A stretch of 64,000 bases of DNA from Allium sativum (taxonomy: Eukaryota; Streptophyta; Magnoliopsida; Asparagales; Amaryllidaceae). Position 1 is the stretch's first letter. Each line of letters opens with the position of its first letter. The translations under genes and the position numbers were made by a program. Below the pieces are notes generated by a model. That model was not told the DNA's origin. It searched no databases and was given only the letters and a program-made list of their open reading frames with translations. The DNA lies in NCBI GenBank assembly GCA_030737875.1, contig CM060910.1:613627303-613691302 (forward strand), given 5' to 3'. Positions 10,813 through 22,051 of this stretch are shown piece after piece.

Positions 10813-13800
10813 TGAGACGACCTGAACTTCCCTATGAAGGAAAGCCCGGATAGTAATGAGAAAACGACGAATCAGAACACAAATATAAGAACATTTCATT
10901 GCTTTTTACAACAATTTACATCAGAATACAAGAATATACAGAGTATGAATGAATATTATACATCATAAAATATCAGAGATTTAAATACAATACTGCAGCG
11001 GAAAATAATACAAAACACAACTGAAAAGAATATATGGATACAGAGCTTTCCGAACATCATTCCAGCTGGAAACCAGGATCCTATGAATATAAATCTGCAA
11101 AACCAAAACTACTAGATGCCCGTGTGGAAAATAGGGGTACCCAGAGTTTAGGTTAAAACAATAAAATCCAGGTCAGTCATGTGACTGGTGTGAGAACTAA
11201 AACATTAATTAGTCTTTATTTTTTAAGTTAGGTAAATCAAGGGACCACGCTGTATAACACGAAACTGGTTTCCTCCCAAGAATACCGATGCATAAAACAA
11301 AAGCGCAATGCTAAATAAAGAATAATGAAGCTATTATAAGACCCAGGTCCCATCACACAATGCAACGCAAGCCGAAGGACAGGGTTTTAACTTATAATAG
11401 CCAAAGAATGCTTGATACACTAAATTTCATCTTTTATTATTACTATAAGTAAAGAAAACAACTTCAAATATAAATGTATCAATCATAGACGACATGGGTA
11501 CCATATATCTTGTCGCCATACTAGTTCTACAATTAAAACCGCATAGTCACGTATTGGAAGTTAGATTTCCATCTGTGAACCAAGGCAAGGGATCATCCTT
11601 ACTGCTTCGAGACTCTCTAGCCCGAGCCTCAGTCAAGCCTTTGGATCGTCAGGGCCAGTCCACACGGAGTGGACTAAAAATACGGTAAACGATATGCTAG
11701 TCTGCCCTGTGGGGGCATAAATGAGCCAAATGACTCCATCTGCCCCAGATCGACCGATATAACCGAGGTGCCTCGCTATCCATCATCCACATAAGTAAAA
11801 TGCCTGGGCGTGTAAAACCCAAAACACCACTCCTACTAGAAACCATCATATGTCCATTTCCCTGAAGTCCTTCTCCCGTTTCTAGTTCACACCAGGGTGT
11901 AAGGCTCGCGAATTAACGCTACACAAAGATACACTATATTAAAGCCATGCTTTTATCATCAACCACAAGGCTATGCTTTTCAACAGAATCCTTGATTATT
12001 TTCATCCCAGCATGCCACACAGGCTATTCACGCTATGCAACCGATGCATGTCAATCACACAGAATCAAATTCGACGTCAGACACACGTCCATTTACAAGT
12101 TCGTTCTGGGTCTAAATGAAACCGGAGGCACCTTATTCCTCGCCTATATGTCGAATACAGGGGAAAGGTAATTGCATATCCGGTCGATCTCCAAGTACGT
12201 TTGGACGATCACCGCTTATTACCTTGTCTTGGGTGTACGACCCATTCAAGACCTCAGTAATCATCCAAACGATGTGAAGACCTCCGGTCTTCGACCACCG
12301 TCTTCATCCTTGACATATCGTCAAATCAGTTATTCAGAATGGGATAAACCCGGTCTTTCCGAATAACTCGCGTATATAATAAACAAGTGCTACAAAACAC
12401 AACGTACGCCTTATTTCAATCCAGAATATTCCTTTATTCAAATATTGTTATACTTTGGGAAATGTTCCCATTAATTTTATCAAAGATAAATTCTTCAAAT
12501 TTATTCTTTAATCTTCCTTTAGACATCATTTCAATCTAATTAAAGATGCATCAAAACTCCACTTGGTTTTAATCTTTCCCAAAAATCAATATTAACGATT
12601 GTTTAACTTGGGAAACCATATGCTGTCTTTAGCTGGGTTAAAGAACCAATGTCATTTAAAACACGATTCACGATAAACCCAAAATCATATTCCATTCCAT
12701 CAGCCTTTAACTGTAAATTAGCAAGTGAACAATTCCCTAAGTATTAACCCCGAAGGCCGAAACCAATATCAGATCAATACCCAGGAAACCATTCAACTTA
12801 ACTAATTTTCAGTTAGTTTCTGATTTTCTTAACTCCATTGGGACTGTGAATAGTATTATTAAAGATATCATTCACGACAACCCAAATCACATTCCATTAA
12901 TTATGGAATCTTCACGGAAAAACAAATCAATATATAATCGATATCAATTTCCATATCCGACCAATAATATAAATGGAATAACGGCAACGCCTCTTAAATT
13001 CCATATGTATTAACAGTCTTCCTCCACAAAAATTCACTTGGATTATTATCAAATCGAATTCCATTCAATTCCAATTTAATATATTAAATTGGAAAATGTT
13101 ACCTTGGAAAATTCCCGTTAAATCTAAATAAAAAGTTTTTTAAATCCGAAATCACATTTCACCGTAAATCGGGTTAAAGAAAGAATGTTGTTAAAAACAC
13201 AATTCACAATAAATCCAATTCACATTAGCCTCTAATCGTAAATTAGCAAGAGAACAATCCCCTAAGTATTAACCCCGAAGGCCGAAGCCAACATCAGATC
13301 AATACCCAGGAAACCATTCAACTTAACTAATCTCCAGTTAGTTTCTAATTTTCTTAACTCCATTCGGTTCAAGAACAGTATTGTTAAAGATACCATTCAT
13401 GACGAACCCAAAATCCAATTTGATATTAAATTCAAGGCTCTGAATAGAAAATATATTGGCTTATATTCAATATCAAATTCTGAAAAACAACAAATATCGT
13501 ATTGGAATAACGATATATATATCTTCCAAATTCCTCTACAATCGCCGTATAATCACGAAATCCAATATCGAAATATTCCGAGCATAATTTCAATTCAAAT
13601 CTATTCCAATTCATATATTAGAAATCCTGGTTATTTTTACAACCATTTCAAAACCAATTTATTTATTTTAAAAATAATTGAATTATAATTCTAGTTCAAA
13701 ACTAGTTCATTTCGATAAAAATCTATTTTTATCTTTTCAAATATGGAATTTTTCATCCCAATTCTTTCCAGATCACTTCTTATGATTTTACACTAATTAT

Positions 13801-14631
13801 TGATATTTTTAATAATTTTATCAAGGCTTGTACAGTCGATTTCCATAAACGGCCATCAAACTGCACTTACAACGACCTTTTCCAAATTTGATTTGGACAT
13901 AATTCCAAATCCAACCGTCAGATTTCAAATCTCTAATATTTTTTAGAAAGCTCTTTTCGATACGAACCCAATGGTTCCGGTTTTAGGAGAATCCGATGGT
14001 CGGATCTCCCATAATGTCCGTTCGAATTCAATGGTCGAAATTCGCGAACTGCCGCAGTGCGGGGCGTTCCATTCAGGCCATTATATTATATATATAATAT
14101 ATAATTGATTTCCATTTAAAACGTATTTTATGAATCGTTTTGAAATTTGTTTTCAAAATGATTTCAACATCATATTCAATTTCCAATTAAAATTGAATAT
14201 TCCATATCATCGATATATAAATGATAGTATTTTCAAAACGTTAGATTTGGAAATCAATTTCTTTTCTATATTCATTATATAAATGAATAAAATCGATATA
14301 AATATCGTTCACTTCAAAATGGCGTTAATCTAATCAATACGGTTTTATATATTAGATATTTTCGTGTCCATCCCAAATCGGACATCAAAATCATATTTTG
14401 ATTCTTTTCCGAATATTGTTTGAAAATATTCATTATTTTAAAATAATTGTTATTTTAAAATATTCATTCTTTCTGAACTGGAATCAGACACAGTCATTTA
14501 CCATATAATGTTGATTATATGGATTTCATACAACACATGTATATAACAACGAAAATAAACAATCAACCATCATCCAGAGTGCATTCTATACTGCATAAGC
14601 ATCAAATATAAATATTTAACGCTTACAACAG
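10813..14631 (-). repeat. E3A 5' LTR, left part
   Basis: The LTR starts TGAGACGACCTGAAC and matches E3B from 56598 (TGAAGCGACCCGAAC). It is interrupted at 14631 by E2 and resumes at 24781. Joined, it is about 6.27 kb, close to the 6.14 kb of E3B. It contains a duplicated block of about 125 bp (12713-12840 and 13239-13366) and several diverged copies of a GGGTTAAAGAA...CACGATAAACCCAA module. Short open frames here are not conserved in E3B and are not called. Confidence 0.87.
14627..14631. repeat. E2 target-site duplication, left copy AACAG
   Basis: AACAG here matches AACAG at 24781-24785 exactly. The uninterrupted E3B LTR reads through the corresponding point near 60705-60715. Confidence 0.95.
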
Positions 14632-17319
14632 TGTGACGGCCCGCCCCGCACCAACCGACATTTACTCCAAAGGTGCGCTATACACATGTCCAGTTAGCAC
14701 GGAACGGGTCGCCAGAAGGGAAAAAGGAAGGATGAAATGAACATACAAGGAACCTGTAGAATGTCTCACAGCGCATAGAACAAAATATAATAGTAACATA
14801 CTTGACATAAAACAGGAGAGACAGTGCATAAGCTGAAAATCAGAACTAAACATCATAGCAGCGGAAATCCAAAATACAGCTTATTACAACTTTAAAACTG
14901 TCTCAAAGCAAAGTAAGATAAATGAGGTACACTACTAATGCCCAAGTAGCGACCACCAACGACACAGGGAGAATGTGTATATATATAATATGTGGAAGCC
15001 TCCTGCCCGCCTCCGAATCAGCTACTCGCGCATCACCAGCTAACCTGTCTCTAGTCTGCTCATGTGAGCACCCAGAGTAATAAGAGGAGACATAAAACTC
15101 TGGGTCAGACATAAAGCCTGGTATGAGCGATAAGCATCTAAAGTGAACAATAACAGGTAGACTAAAACATACCTGAACCTGGACCTGCAACCAAAGAGTT
15201 AGCACTACATACTGTACAACACTCTAGGGTATCATATCAAACAGTGTAAAGATATGGAGGTGGGGGAGGTGTGCATGTCATAATGATGGAAAACAATCAA
15301 GCATAGCATCCATCCTCACATCTCTCACTCAGTGCATAAAGCATGCGATATTCACCACTTCGATCACCCAACATTCCTTGCTACGATCACTTTGCCCCAT
15401 GAAGTCATAAATGGCTTCACTGCACTGATAACGTAGCCACTAATTCCTCGCTATGTCCACTTGCCCCATGGAGTTATTCACCCCATCTGCGCTGGCTCAT
15501 AGCCTTACCAATCCTTACTATGTCCACTTGCCCCATGGAGTTATTCACCCCATCTACGCTGGCTCATAGTCTTACTACGCATCACCTTGCCCCTTAGGTC
15601 ATAATGACCCTACTGCACTGATAACGTAGTCTTGCTACCATCACCTTGCCCCTCAGGTTGTAATGACCCTACTGCACTGATAAGTAGCCCATCATTCCTT
15701 TTAGTGGTGAATCGAAGTTATGAACGTCGACAACTCCTTAGCACACGTCCCGCAGCGAAGTCCAACCATGAAGTGAACTCGTTGGTTCCCAACTGGTTCC
15801 GGGATCCTGAGCTCTAACTTCCCCTATTGGACTACCTTTGCATCTCGGGTTATTGGTCAATACTGGGTCGGGTCGGGTTCTTCCTCAGGTCATCGGTTCG
15901 GGTCGGTGTTCTTTATCCGTTCGGGTCGGGTCCCCCTTCTGATGCGGTTCGGGTCGGCATTCCTCTGGGTTCGAGTCAGCTGCTTCTTCTTCTTCGGGTT
16001 GGGTCGGGTCGGGTCCTTCTTGGTTCGTGCTTTCGATCCGTCTTCATGCTCCCCTTCATATGCTCCTATCCGATCCGCTTTCTTTCTCCTGCTCTGATTC
16101 GCCTTTGTGTTTCCGATCCGATCCGTCCTCTTCGATCTGATCCGTCTTCCTCTATCCGATCCGATCCCAGTTCAGCTAGCGTGGCCTTCCTTTTTGCCAT
16201 TTTTCCCAAGTGTTGGGTTCCGATCCGATCAGATTCTTTGCTCAGTTCCACATATCCGATCCGAGCCCCCTTATCCGATCCGATCCGAACCCTGCACTGT
16301 TTTCTGATACTGTTCCAACAAGGGTTTACGCCGTTCGACGACGTTTTCGACCATTCTAACTATTGAAATCAATCACAAAGCATTTCATACAGTCATAGCA
16401 ACAAGCATAATCAACCACAAATATCATTCACATCAATATCATAGGTTAAAATGGATCAAACATACCCAAAATCCCATATTTCCCCTTAAGCATGTTTAGG
16501 TGAAACTAATGGTAGGATTAGCAAAACTTAACCAAATTAACCCAAATTCATATCATAGGTCTAAAACATCATTTAGGAATTTATGAACATTTTTCCCGAA
16601 TTTTACCATGCCTAAATTCGCTACTTAGCACTAATTACCCTTAACTAGCCATAATTAGTGTAAAACTATGCAAATCACTCACCTTAGCCACAAAATAAAC
16701 TAAGATCTGAAATGAATCTCTGATTTGATGTGAATCTCAATGCCAAACAGCAGCTCCTTTGTTGATTTGGTGAAGATCCTCCTTGATTAGGGGTTGCTAA
16801 GCCAAATCCTTGACCAAAAGATGATTTGGAGGTGATTTAGAGGTTAGAGGCCATTTTTAGGGATCCTTGGTGATAAGTGGAGGCTAGAAAACTGAAATGG
16901 AATGATTCTCCATCTCATTACAGCTCTCCCATAACCCTAATCCCGAAATGGGTTATGGGCCTACTCGCTAATCACCCGATTTGGCCCGGTTAAGCAATTT
17001 TTCACCCTCCAAACCTTGTTTCAGCCATATCTCCCAAACGGTAAGTCCGTTTGGCCATTATGACCACTCTACGGAAAGAGAAACTTTCAAACGAATCAAA
17101 TGGAAATGGTTTCAGGTCAAAATCCCTTTCCAATCAAAAGTTATGGCCAAAACAGTACTAACTAGGGGAAAAATGGTCATTTAAAAAAATCGACAAAAAT
17201 AATGAACATGGGAAATGACTCTAATAGATGTTTCCCAAAGTTACATGACCATACAACTTCACATGGGAAATAAATAAATATTCTACGATCCTATGATGTG
17301 AAGAATACGGGTCATTGCA
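14632..17319 (-). repeat. E2 3' LTR
   Basis: This matches 22052-24780 almost base for base. The start is TGTGACGG (TGTGACGC in the other copy) and the end CATTGCA. It contains a short tandem array (about 15370-15690) built on CTTGCCCCAT and CTCATAG words, and a GGGTC/CCGATCC-rich block (15850-16290). Open frames in that block come from the simple repeats. Confidence 0.95.
15850..16290. repeat. GGGTC / CCGATCC simple-repeat block in E2 LTR
   Basis: The plus strand has many GGGTCGGG words, then many CCGATCC words. Positions 15996-16013 read GGGTTGGGTCGGGTCGGG, four G-triplets with 2-base loops, a classic G-quadruplex pattern. The partner block at 23290-23750 differs in repeat number, which explains most of the 41-bp length difference between the LTRs. 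Confidence 0.85.
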
Positions 17320-17354
17320 CTCTCCCCCCCTTAAGAAATTTCGCCCCCGAAATT
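17320..17354 (-). promoter_or_regulatory. E2 polypurine tract and adjacent palindrome
   Basis: The complement of 17320-17333 is a G-rich purine run directly before the 3' LTR. Positions 17337-17354 read AATTTCGCCCCCGAAATT, the E2 version of the palindrome also found in E1, E3 and E4. Confidence 0.85.
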
Positions 17355-17475
17355 CCCTAATCCAAACACACACAAAGATCCCGCATGCTTATCAACCATA
17401 AAACATCAGTCAAACATGCAACAAGCAAATCAAGTCTACCCTAGCTTGCGGAAAAACTAAATTACGAAGTAAGTC

Positions 17476-18333
17476 TTACCAGGTAAAGAGTTCTGGATAT
17501 GCCTCCCTAATGCTCTCCTCTGTTTCCCAAGTACAATCATTCTCGTCCTTGCCCCACTGAACCTTGACTAGCTTCACCGCCTTCCTTCGAAGTTGCTTCG
17601 TATCGTGCCCCACAATACGAATCGGCTTGCGGTTCCCAACCGCCTCGGGTTCTACTTCGAAGTCCTCTAACTGATCAGGTGAAATAGTCACATCTGAGTC
17701 GTGAACGAACTTCCTTAGTTCGGAAACATGAAATACATTGTGAACTCCCGACATCTTCTCTGGTAAGCCAACTCTATATGCCAAATTCCCGACTAGTTCA
17801 AGGACAGGGAATGGGCCAACAAATCTTGGTGCCAACTTGCCTCTCCTGCCAAATCGAATCACGCTCTTTAACGGAAAAATCTTGACAAACACCAAGTCAC
17901 CAATGGAGAATTTCAAGTCTCTTCTCCTCTTATCAGCATAGCTTTTCTGCCTATCTTGAGCAGTTTTCATTCGTTGCTGAATGACCTTAATCTTATCTGA
18001 AGTTTCCCTCACCACATCTGGTCCAAGCACAAACTTCTCGCCAGTCTCTATCCAACATGATGGTGAGTTGCACGGTCTTCCGTACAAAGCTTCATATGGA
18101 GCCATACCGATACTGGATTGGTAGCTATTATTATATGCAAACTCTACTAGATGCAAATGGTCATCCCATGATCCACCAAAATCCAATATACACGCTCTCA
18201 AGAGATCTTCCAATATACGATTCACCCTCTCCGTCTGACCATCGGTCTGAGGATGATATGCGGTACTGAGATGTAATCTTGACCCTAGAGCCTCTTGTAA
18301 GCTCTTCCAAAACCCACTAGTGAACAATGGGTC
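17476..18333 (-). pseudogene. E2 integrase core (second half) and chromodomain
   Basis: This continues the gag-pol frame after a TGA at 18334-18336 that falls inside the integrase core, between the conserved Asp and DPLFTSGFW. It carries the catalytic Glu in [17 protein letters not shown], the integrase C-terminal domain ([22 protein letters not shown]) and a chromodomain-like end ([21 protein letters not shown]). The stop codon is one substitution from a sense codon (the family has Arg there). Nothing else in the segment looks damaged. Confidence 0.9.
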
Positions 18334-20040
18334 TCAGTCACTCATGATGCTTTTGGGTACTCCATGAAATCTCACTACCCACTTCATATACAGTTCTGCC
18401 AACTTGGCTGCTGTCCTGGTTGATTTGACTGGTATAAATCTTGCACTCTTAGTCAATCGATCCACAATTACCCAAATGCTATCATATCCCGATCTAGTCC
18501 TTGGTAAACCATCGATGAAATCCATCGAGACTTGCTCCCATTTCCATTCGGGAATTTCTAATGGTTGCAACAACCCACTAGGCTTCTTTTGCTCAGCTTT
18601 AACTAGCTGGCAATTCATGCATTTGGATATAAACTTCCCAACGTCTCTTTTCATCCCTTCCCAGTAGTAAGTCTGTCTCATGTCTCGATACATCTTATTA
18701 CCACCGGGATGTATAGTCAGTTTTGAGTGATGACATTCTCTAAGCACTTCATCCCTCAGACCATTCACGTTGGGCACAACTAGTCTTCCATCCTTCCGAA
18801 GCCATCCATCTCGATCAAGCCCATACACATTCATCTCCTCATCAATACCCATCTCTAACTTGGAGATGATTTCTAATAGATTAGGATCGTCCCTCTGGCT
18901 AGAACCAATCCGCTCTATCAAAGTGGGTCTGATCGTCAAACTAGCTAGCATAACTGGATCCAATTCGCACCTTGGTCCGAAATCAAACACCGCGATATAC
19001 TCCTGTTGCTTCCATTCAAGAAACATTGCCCCTAAGCTGGCATGTCTCCTATTCAAGGCATCGGCTACCGCATTACCTTTTCCAGGTGTGTATGCGATAT
19101 CAAAATCATACGAAGCCAAGAACTCTAACCATCTCTGCTGACGGAGATTCAGATCTTTCTGAGAGAAGAGATACTTTAGCGATTTATGATCGGTAAACAA
19201 CTCAAATCTTTCTCCCAAGAGATAGTGTCTCCACATCTTCAGCGCAAATACAATCGCTGCCAATTCCAAATCATGGGTAGGATACTTCTTCTCATGCGGC
19301 TTTAGCTGTCGACTAGCATAAGCTACAACCCTACCTCCTTGCATCAATACAACACCTAGTCCGGTACCACAAGCATCCGTGTATACCGTCATCTCTTCAT
19401 TCCCTTTAGGAATGACTAACACTGGCGCACGCGTCAACCTCTCCTTTAGACTTTTGAAGGCATCCTCACACACTCCGTCCCAGACGAAGGACTGATTCTT
19501 CTTAGTCAACTGAGTCAACGGTGCTGCTATCTTGGAGAAGTCCTGGATAAACTTATGATAATATCCAGCTAATCCCAAGAAACTTCTTACATCTGTAGCA
19601 TTCTTGGGTGTAGGCCAATCCTGTACCGTAGCCACCTTCGCAGGGTCCACGGCAATACCACTCTCGGAAACAACATGACCCAAGAATCTCACTTCCCTTC
19701 TCCAAAAATGACACTTAGAGAATTTCGCTTTCAATTGGTGTTTCCTTAACACCTCCATCACTATCCTCAAGTGTCCCTTGTGTTCCTCCTCTGTCCTTGA
19801 GTAAACAAGGATATCATCTACGAACACAAGAACAAACTTATTCAACTGATCTCTGAATACTCGATTCATAAGATCCACAAAATAGGCTGGTGCATTGGTC
19901 AACCCAAACGGCATGACCAACCACTCATAAAATCCAGACGGCGTCCTAAATGCCGTTTTCGGAACACTCTCATCCGCTAATCGTAGCTGATGAAATCCTA
20001 TCGCGAGGTCCAACTGGGAGAACACTCTAGCTCCTTCCAG
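18334..20040 (-). pseudogene. E2 reverse transcriptase, RNase H and integrase N-terminal half
   Basis: This is the same frame as the segments on either side. It starts after a TAG at 20041-20043 and ends at a TGA at 18334-18336. Visible in order: RT with [12 protein letters not shown] and [11 protein letters not shown]; RNase H with [21 protein letters not shown] and [10 protein letters not shown]; the intact HHCC zinc finger of integrase ([11 protein letters not shown] ... [12 protein letters not shown]); and the first catalytic Asp ([10 protein letters not shown]). A complete copy would reverse-transcribe element RNA and begin integration. The two flanking stops make this copy defective. 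Confidence 0.92.
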
Positions 20041-20103
20041 CTAATCAAACAAATCATCTATCCGCGGTAGAGGATACTTATTCTTCCTCGTCACCTTATT
20101 CAA

Positions 20104-21849
20104 CTAGCGATAGTCCACACACAAACGAAGGGAACCATCTGCCTTAGTGGCAAACATAACTGGTGCTCCCCACTCGGAGACACTCCTTCTAATAAATCCC
20201 TTCTTCAAAAGATTGCTGACTTGCACCCCGAGCTCTCGCTGCTCCCTTGGTGCCATACGACGAAGTGGCATCACTATAGGTCTGACATCTTTCACTAAAT
20301 CAATACGGAACTCAATCTCTCGGTGTGGTGGAAGCCCGGTCACCTCCTCGAAGACGTCCGGATACTGGCCAACCACGGGCACATCTGACAACTCATCTTG
20401 CGGGATGTTGAGGGAATTTACAAAACTAGCCATAACCCCATAACTAGGTAGGCTACCAAACACTACCCTCCGCCCATCATCCGCCCTCACTGTCACCAAA
20501 AAGCCCACACAGTCTACCACCACCCCATATCTTTGGAGCCAATCGTCTCCCAATATAATGCCATACCCAGTAAAGCCGAAAACAAAGCAATCACATACAA
20601 ACATACATCCATGACTCGATAAGACTAAATTCCTGCAAATCATACTAAGGCTAGTCGAACCACCAATCGGGTTCGTCACAACCAATGGTCTATCGACTAT
20701 CTCGGGTTCCAGTCCCAACCTATCTACCAGGTCACTAGATATGAAGGAACGGGAAGCCCCAGTATCAAACAAAACTCGAACTGGTATATCATAAATAGAA
20801 AGCATACCTTGAATAACAACATTCTTTCCTTTCTCCGCCGCAGTTGGGGCATTCGACGAAGAAGGAACAACATCAATAGCATATGCTTTCACAATCTGCT
20901 TCTCCTTAAGAGTTTGCGGACACTTATCTTTCTGATGTCCCACTTGACCACAGTTGTAGCACTTCCTTTCCGCTTGCTTGGCCCGACATTCTTTAGCATA
21001 ATGGCCTTTCTTTCCACAGCTGAAGCACTCAACATCCTTCTTGCTCTTTTTCTGGCCACCTTTTGATTGGTCTTGCTTCCTCTTATTCTGAGAGTTTTTC
21101 TTGCCTCCACCGCCTGCTTGCGGCTTTGGCCCTTCTGCAGATGCAGCCTCAGTCTTTGACTTGGGGTAAAGACTCTCTGATCTCAAAGCCTTCCCCACGA
21201 TCGATTCAAAAGTCTCATCGATGTGGTTAATAAGCCTTTCCCCCAAGTACCCATCCAAACCGGTAATGAACTTCTCATTTTTCTTCTCAGGAGTATCAAT
21301 GAGAGACAGTCCATACTTCGACAAAGTGTCGAACTCAGCAATATAATCAGAAACTGCCCTTCCGTTCTGCTTGAGTTCCAAGAACCTCTTAAACAATACT
21401 GACTTCTGGGCAGCTGGAATAAACTTCTCGCTAAAGCGAGCCTTGAACTGATCCCAAGTAACCTGGTCCTCTGGAGTAGCTGTTCTAATAACATTCCACC
21501 AATTCATCGCTCGCCCTTGCAGCTGACGAGACGCTAGTCTTCTCTTCATCGCATCCTCAAGACCCAAGTCATCGAAGATACGGTCACAGCTATCCATCCA
21601 ATCTTGAACATCCGTGGCCGACTCCGTTCCGTGGAACGGCTTCCCACCAAGGTTAGTGTAATCCTTGCACAACTTGGCGAAATCGACCCTAGGCGCCTGC
21701 ACTACTGGGCCAACACCAACTCCAGGATTGGGAATTGCTCCTTGCACTTCTCTAAGCATGTCTCTCATGAGGTTAGTAAACATCTCCCTCATGTCAGCGG
21801 CATTCCCATTATTGGCCCCTCTACCGGTACCTCTAACATATCGGCTCAT
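20104..21849 (-). CDS. E2 gag-protease and start of reverse transcriptase
   Basis: The gag core is followed by a Lys/Gln-rich linker, two CCHC knuckles (CFSCGKKGHYAKEC and CYNCGQVGHQKDKC, about residues 275-308) and an aspartic protease (VLFDTGASRSFIS, about residues 359-371, and GIILGDDWL). The RT start follows (GFIRRSVSEWGAPV). The ATG at 21849 (MSRYVRGTGRG) is used as the start; an upstream TTG in frame is not a likely start. The frame stops at TAG 20104-20106, in the conserved YRELNK motif of RT, and again at TAG 20041-20043, exactly 21 codons on. The short stretch between the stops reads as normal RT. Confidence 0.92.
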   Translation of the reverse strand: MSRYVRGTGRGANNGNAADMREMFTNLMRDMLREVQGAIPNPGVGVGPVVQAPRVDFAKLCKDYTNLGGKPFHGTESATDVQDWMDSCDRIFDDLGLEDAMKRRLASRQLQGRAMNWWNVIRTATPEDQVTWDQFKARFSEKFIPAAQKSVLFKRFLELKQNGRAVSDYIAEFDTLSKYGLSLIDTPEKKNEKFITGLDGYLGERLINHIDETFESIVGKALRSESLYPKSKTEAASAEGPKPQAGGGGKKNSQNKRKQDQSKGGQKKSKKDVECFSCGKKGHYAKECRAKQAERKCYNCGQVGHQKDKCPQTLKEKQIVKAYAIDVVPSSSNAPTAAEKGKNVVIQGMLSIYDIPVRVLFDTGASRSFISSDLVDRLGLEPEIVDRPLVVTNPIGGSTSLSMICRNLVLSSHGCMFVCDCFVFGFTGYGIILGDDWLQRYGVVVDCVGFLVTVRADDGRRVVFGSLPSYGVMASFVNSLNIPQDELSDVPVVGQYPDVFEEVTGLPPHREIEFRIDLVKDVRPIVMPLRRMAPREQRELGVQVSNLLKKGFIRRSVSEWGAPVMFATKADGSLRLCVDYR

Positions 21850-22031
21850 CGTCAATCTGTAAAAGGGAAACGATTAACGACCCCATAGTGGTACTAGTGC
21901 AGTGCAACTTCATTCTTATACCACTAATAGTATATATATACATAGCCTTTGAAAACCAAAGTAATCACAAATACGCGCTCTCATATACGTATTATCTCTC
22001 CCTAGTGTCTTTCCCTTGGTTAACTACGCAA

Positions 22032-22049
22032 CCTAGAGCTCTGATACCA
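22032..22049 (-). promoter_or_regulatory. E2 primer-binding site, initiator tRNA-Met type
   Basis: The minus strand reads TGGTATCAGAGCTCTAGG, two bases from the 5' LTR. The first 12 bases match the usual plant initiator Met-tRNA site. Confidence 0.9.
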
Positions 22050-22051
22050 AG

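Noticed and set aside
11494..12366. Plus-strand open frames of 64-74 codons in the E3A LTR
   Set aside because: E3B has different stops and frames in the aligned region, so there is no sign of coding constraint.
15827..16366. Open frame of 179 codons in the E2 LTR (and its 189-codon partner at 23251-23820)
   Set aside because: It comes from GGGTC/CCGATCC simple repeats and changes length between two almost identical LTRs.
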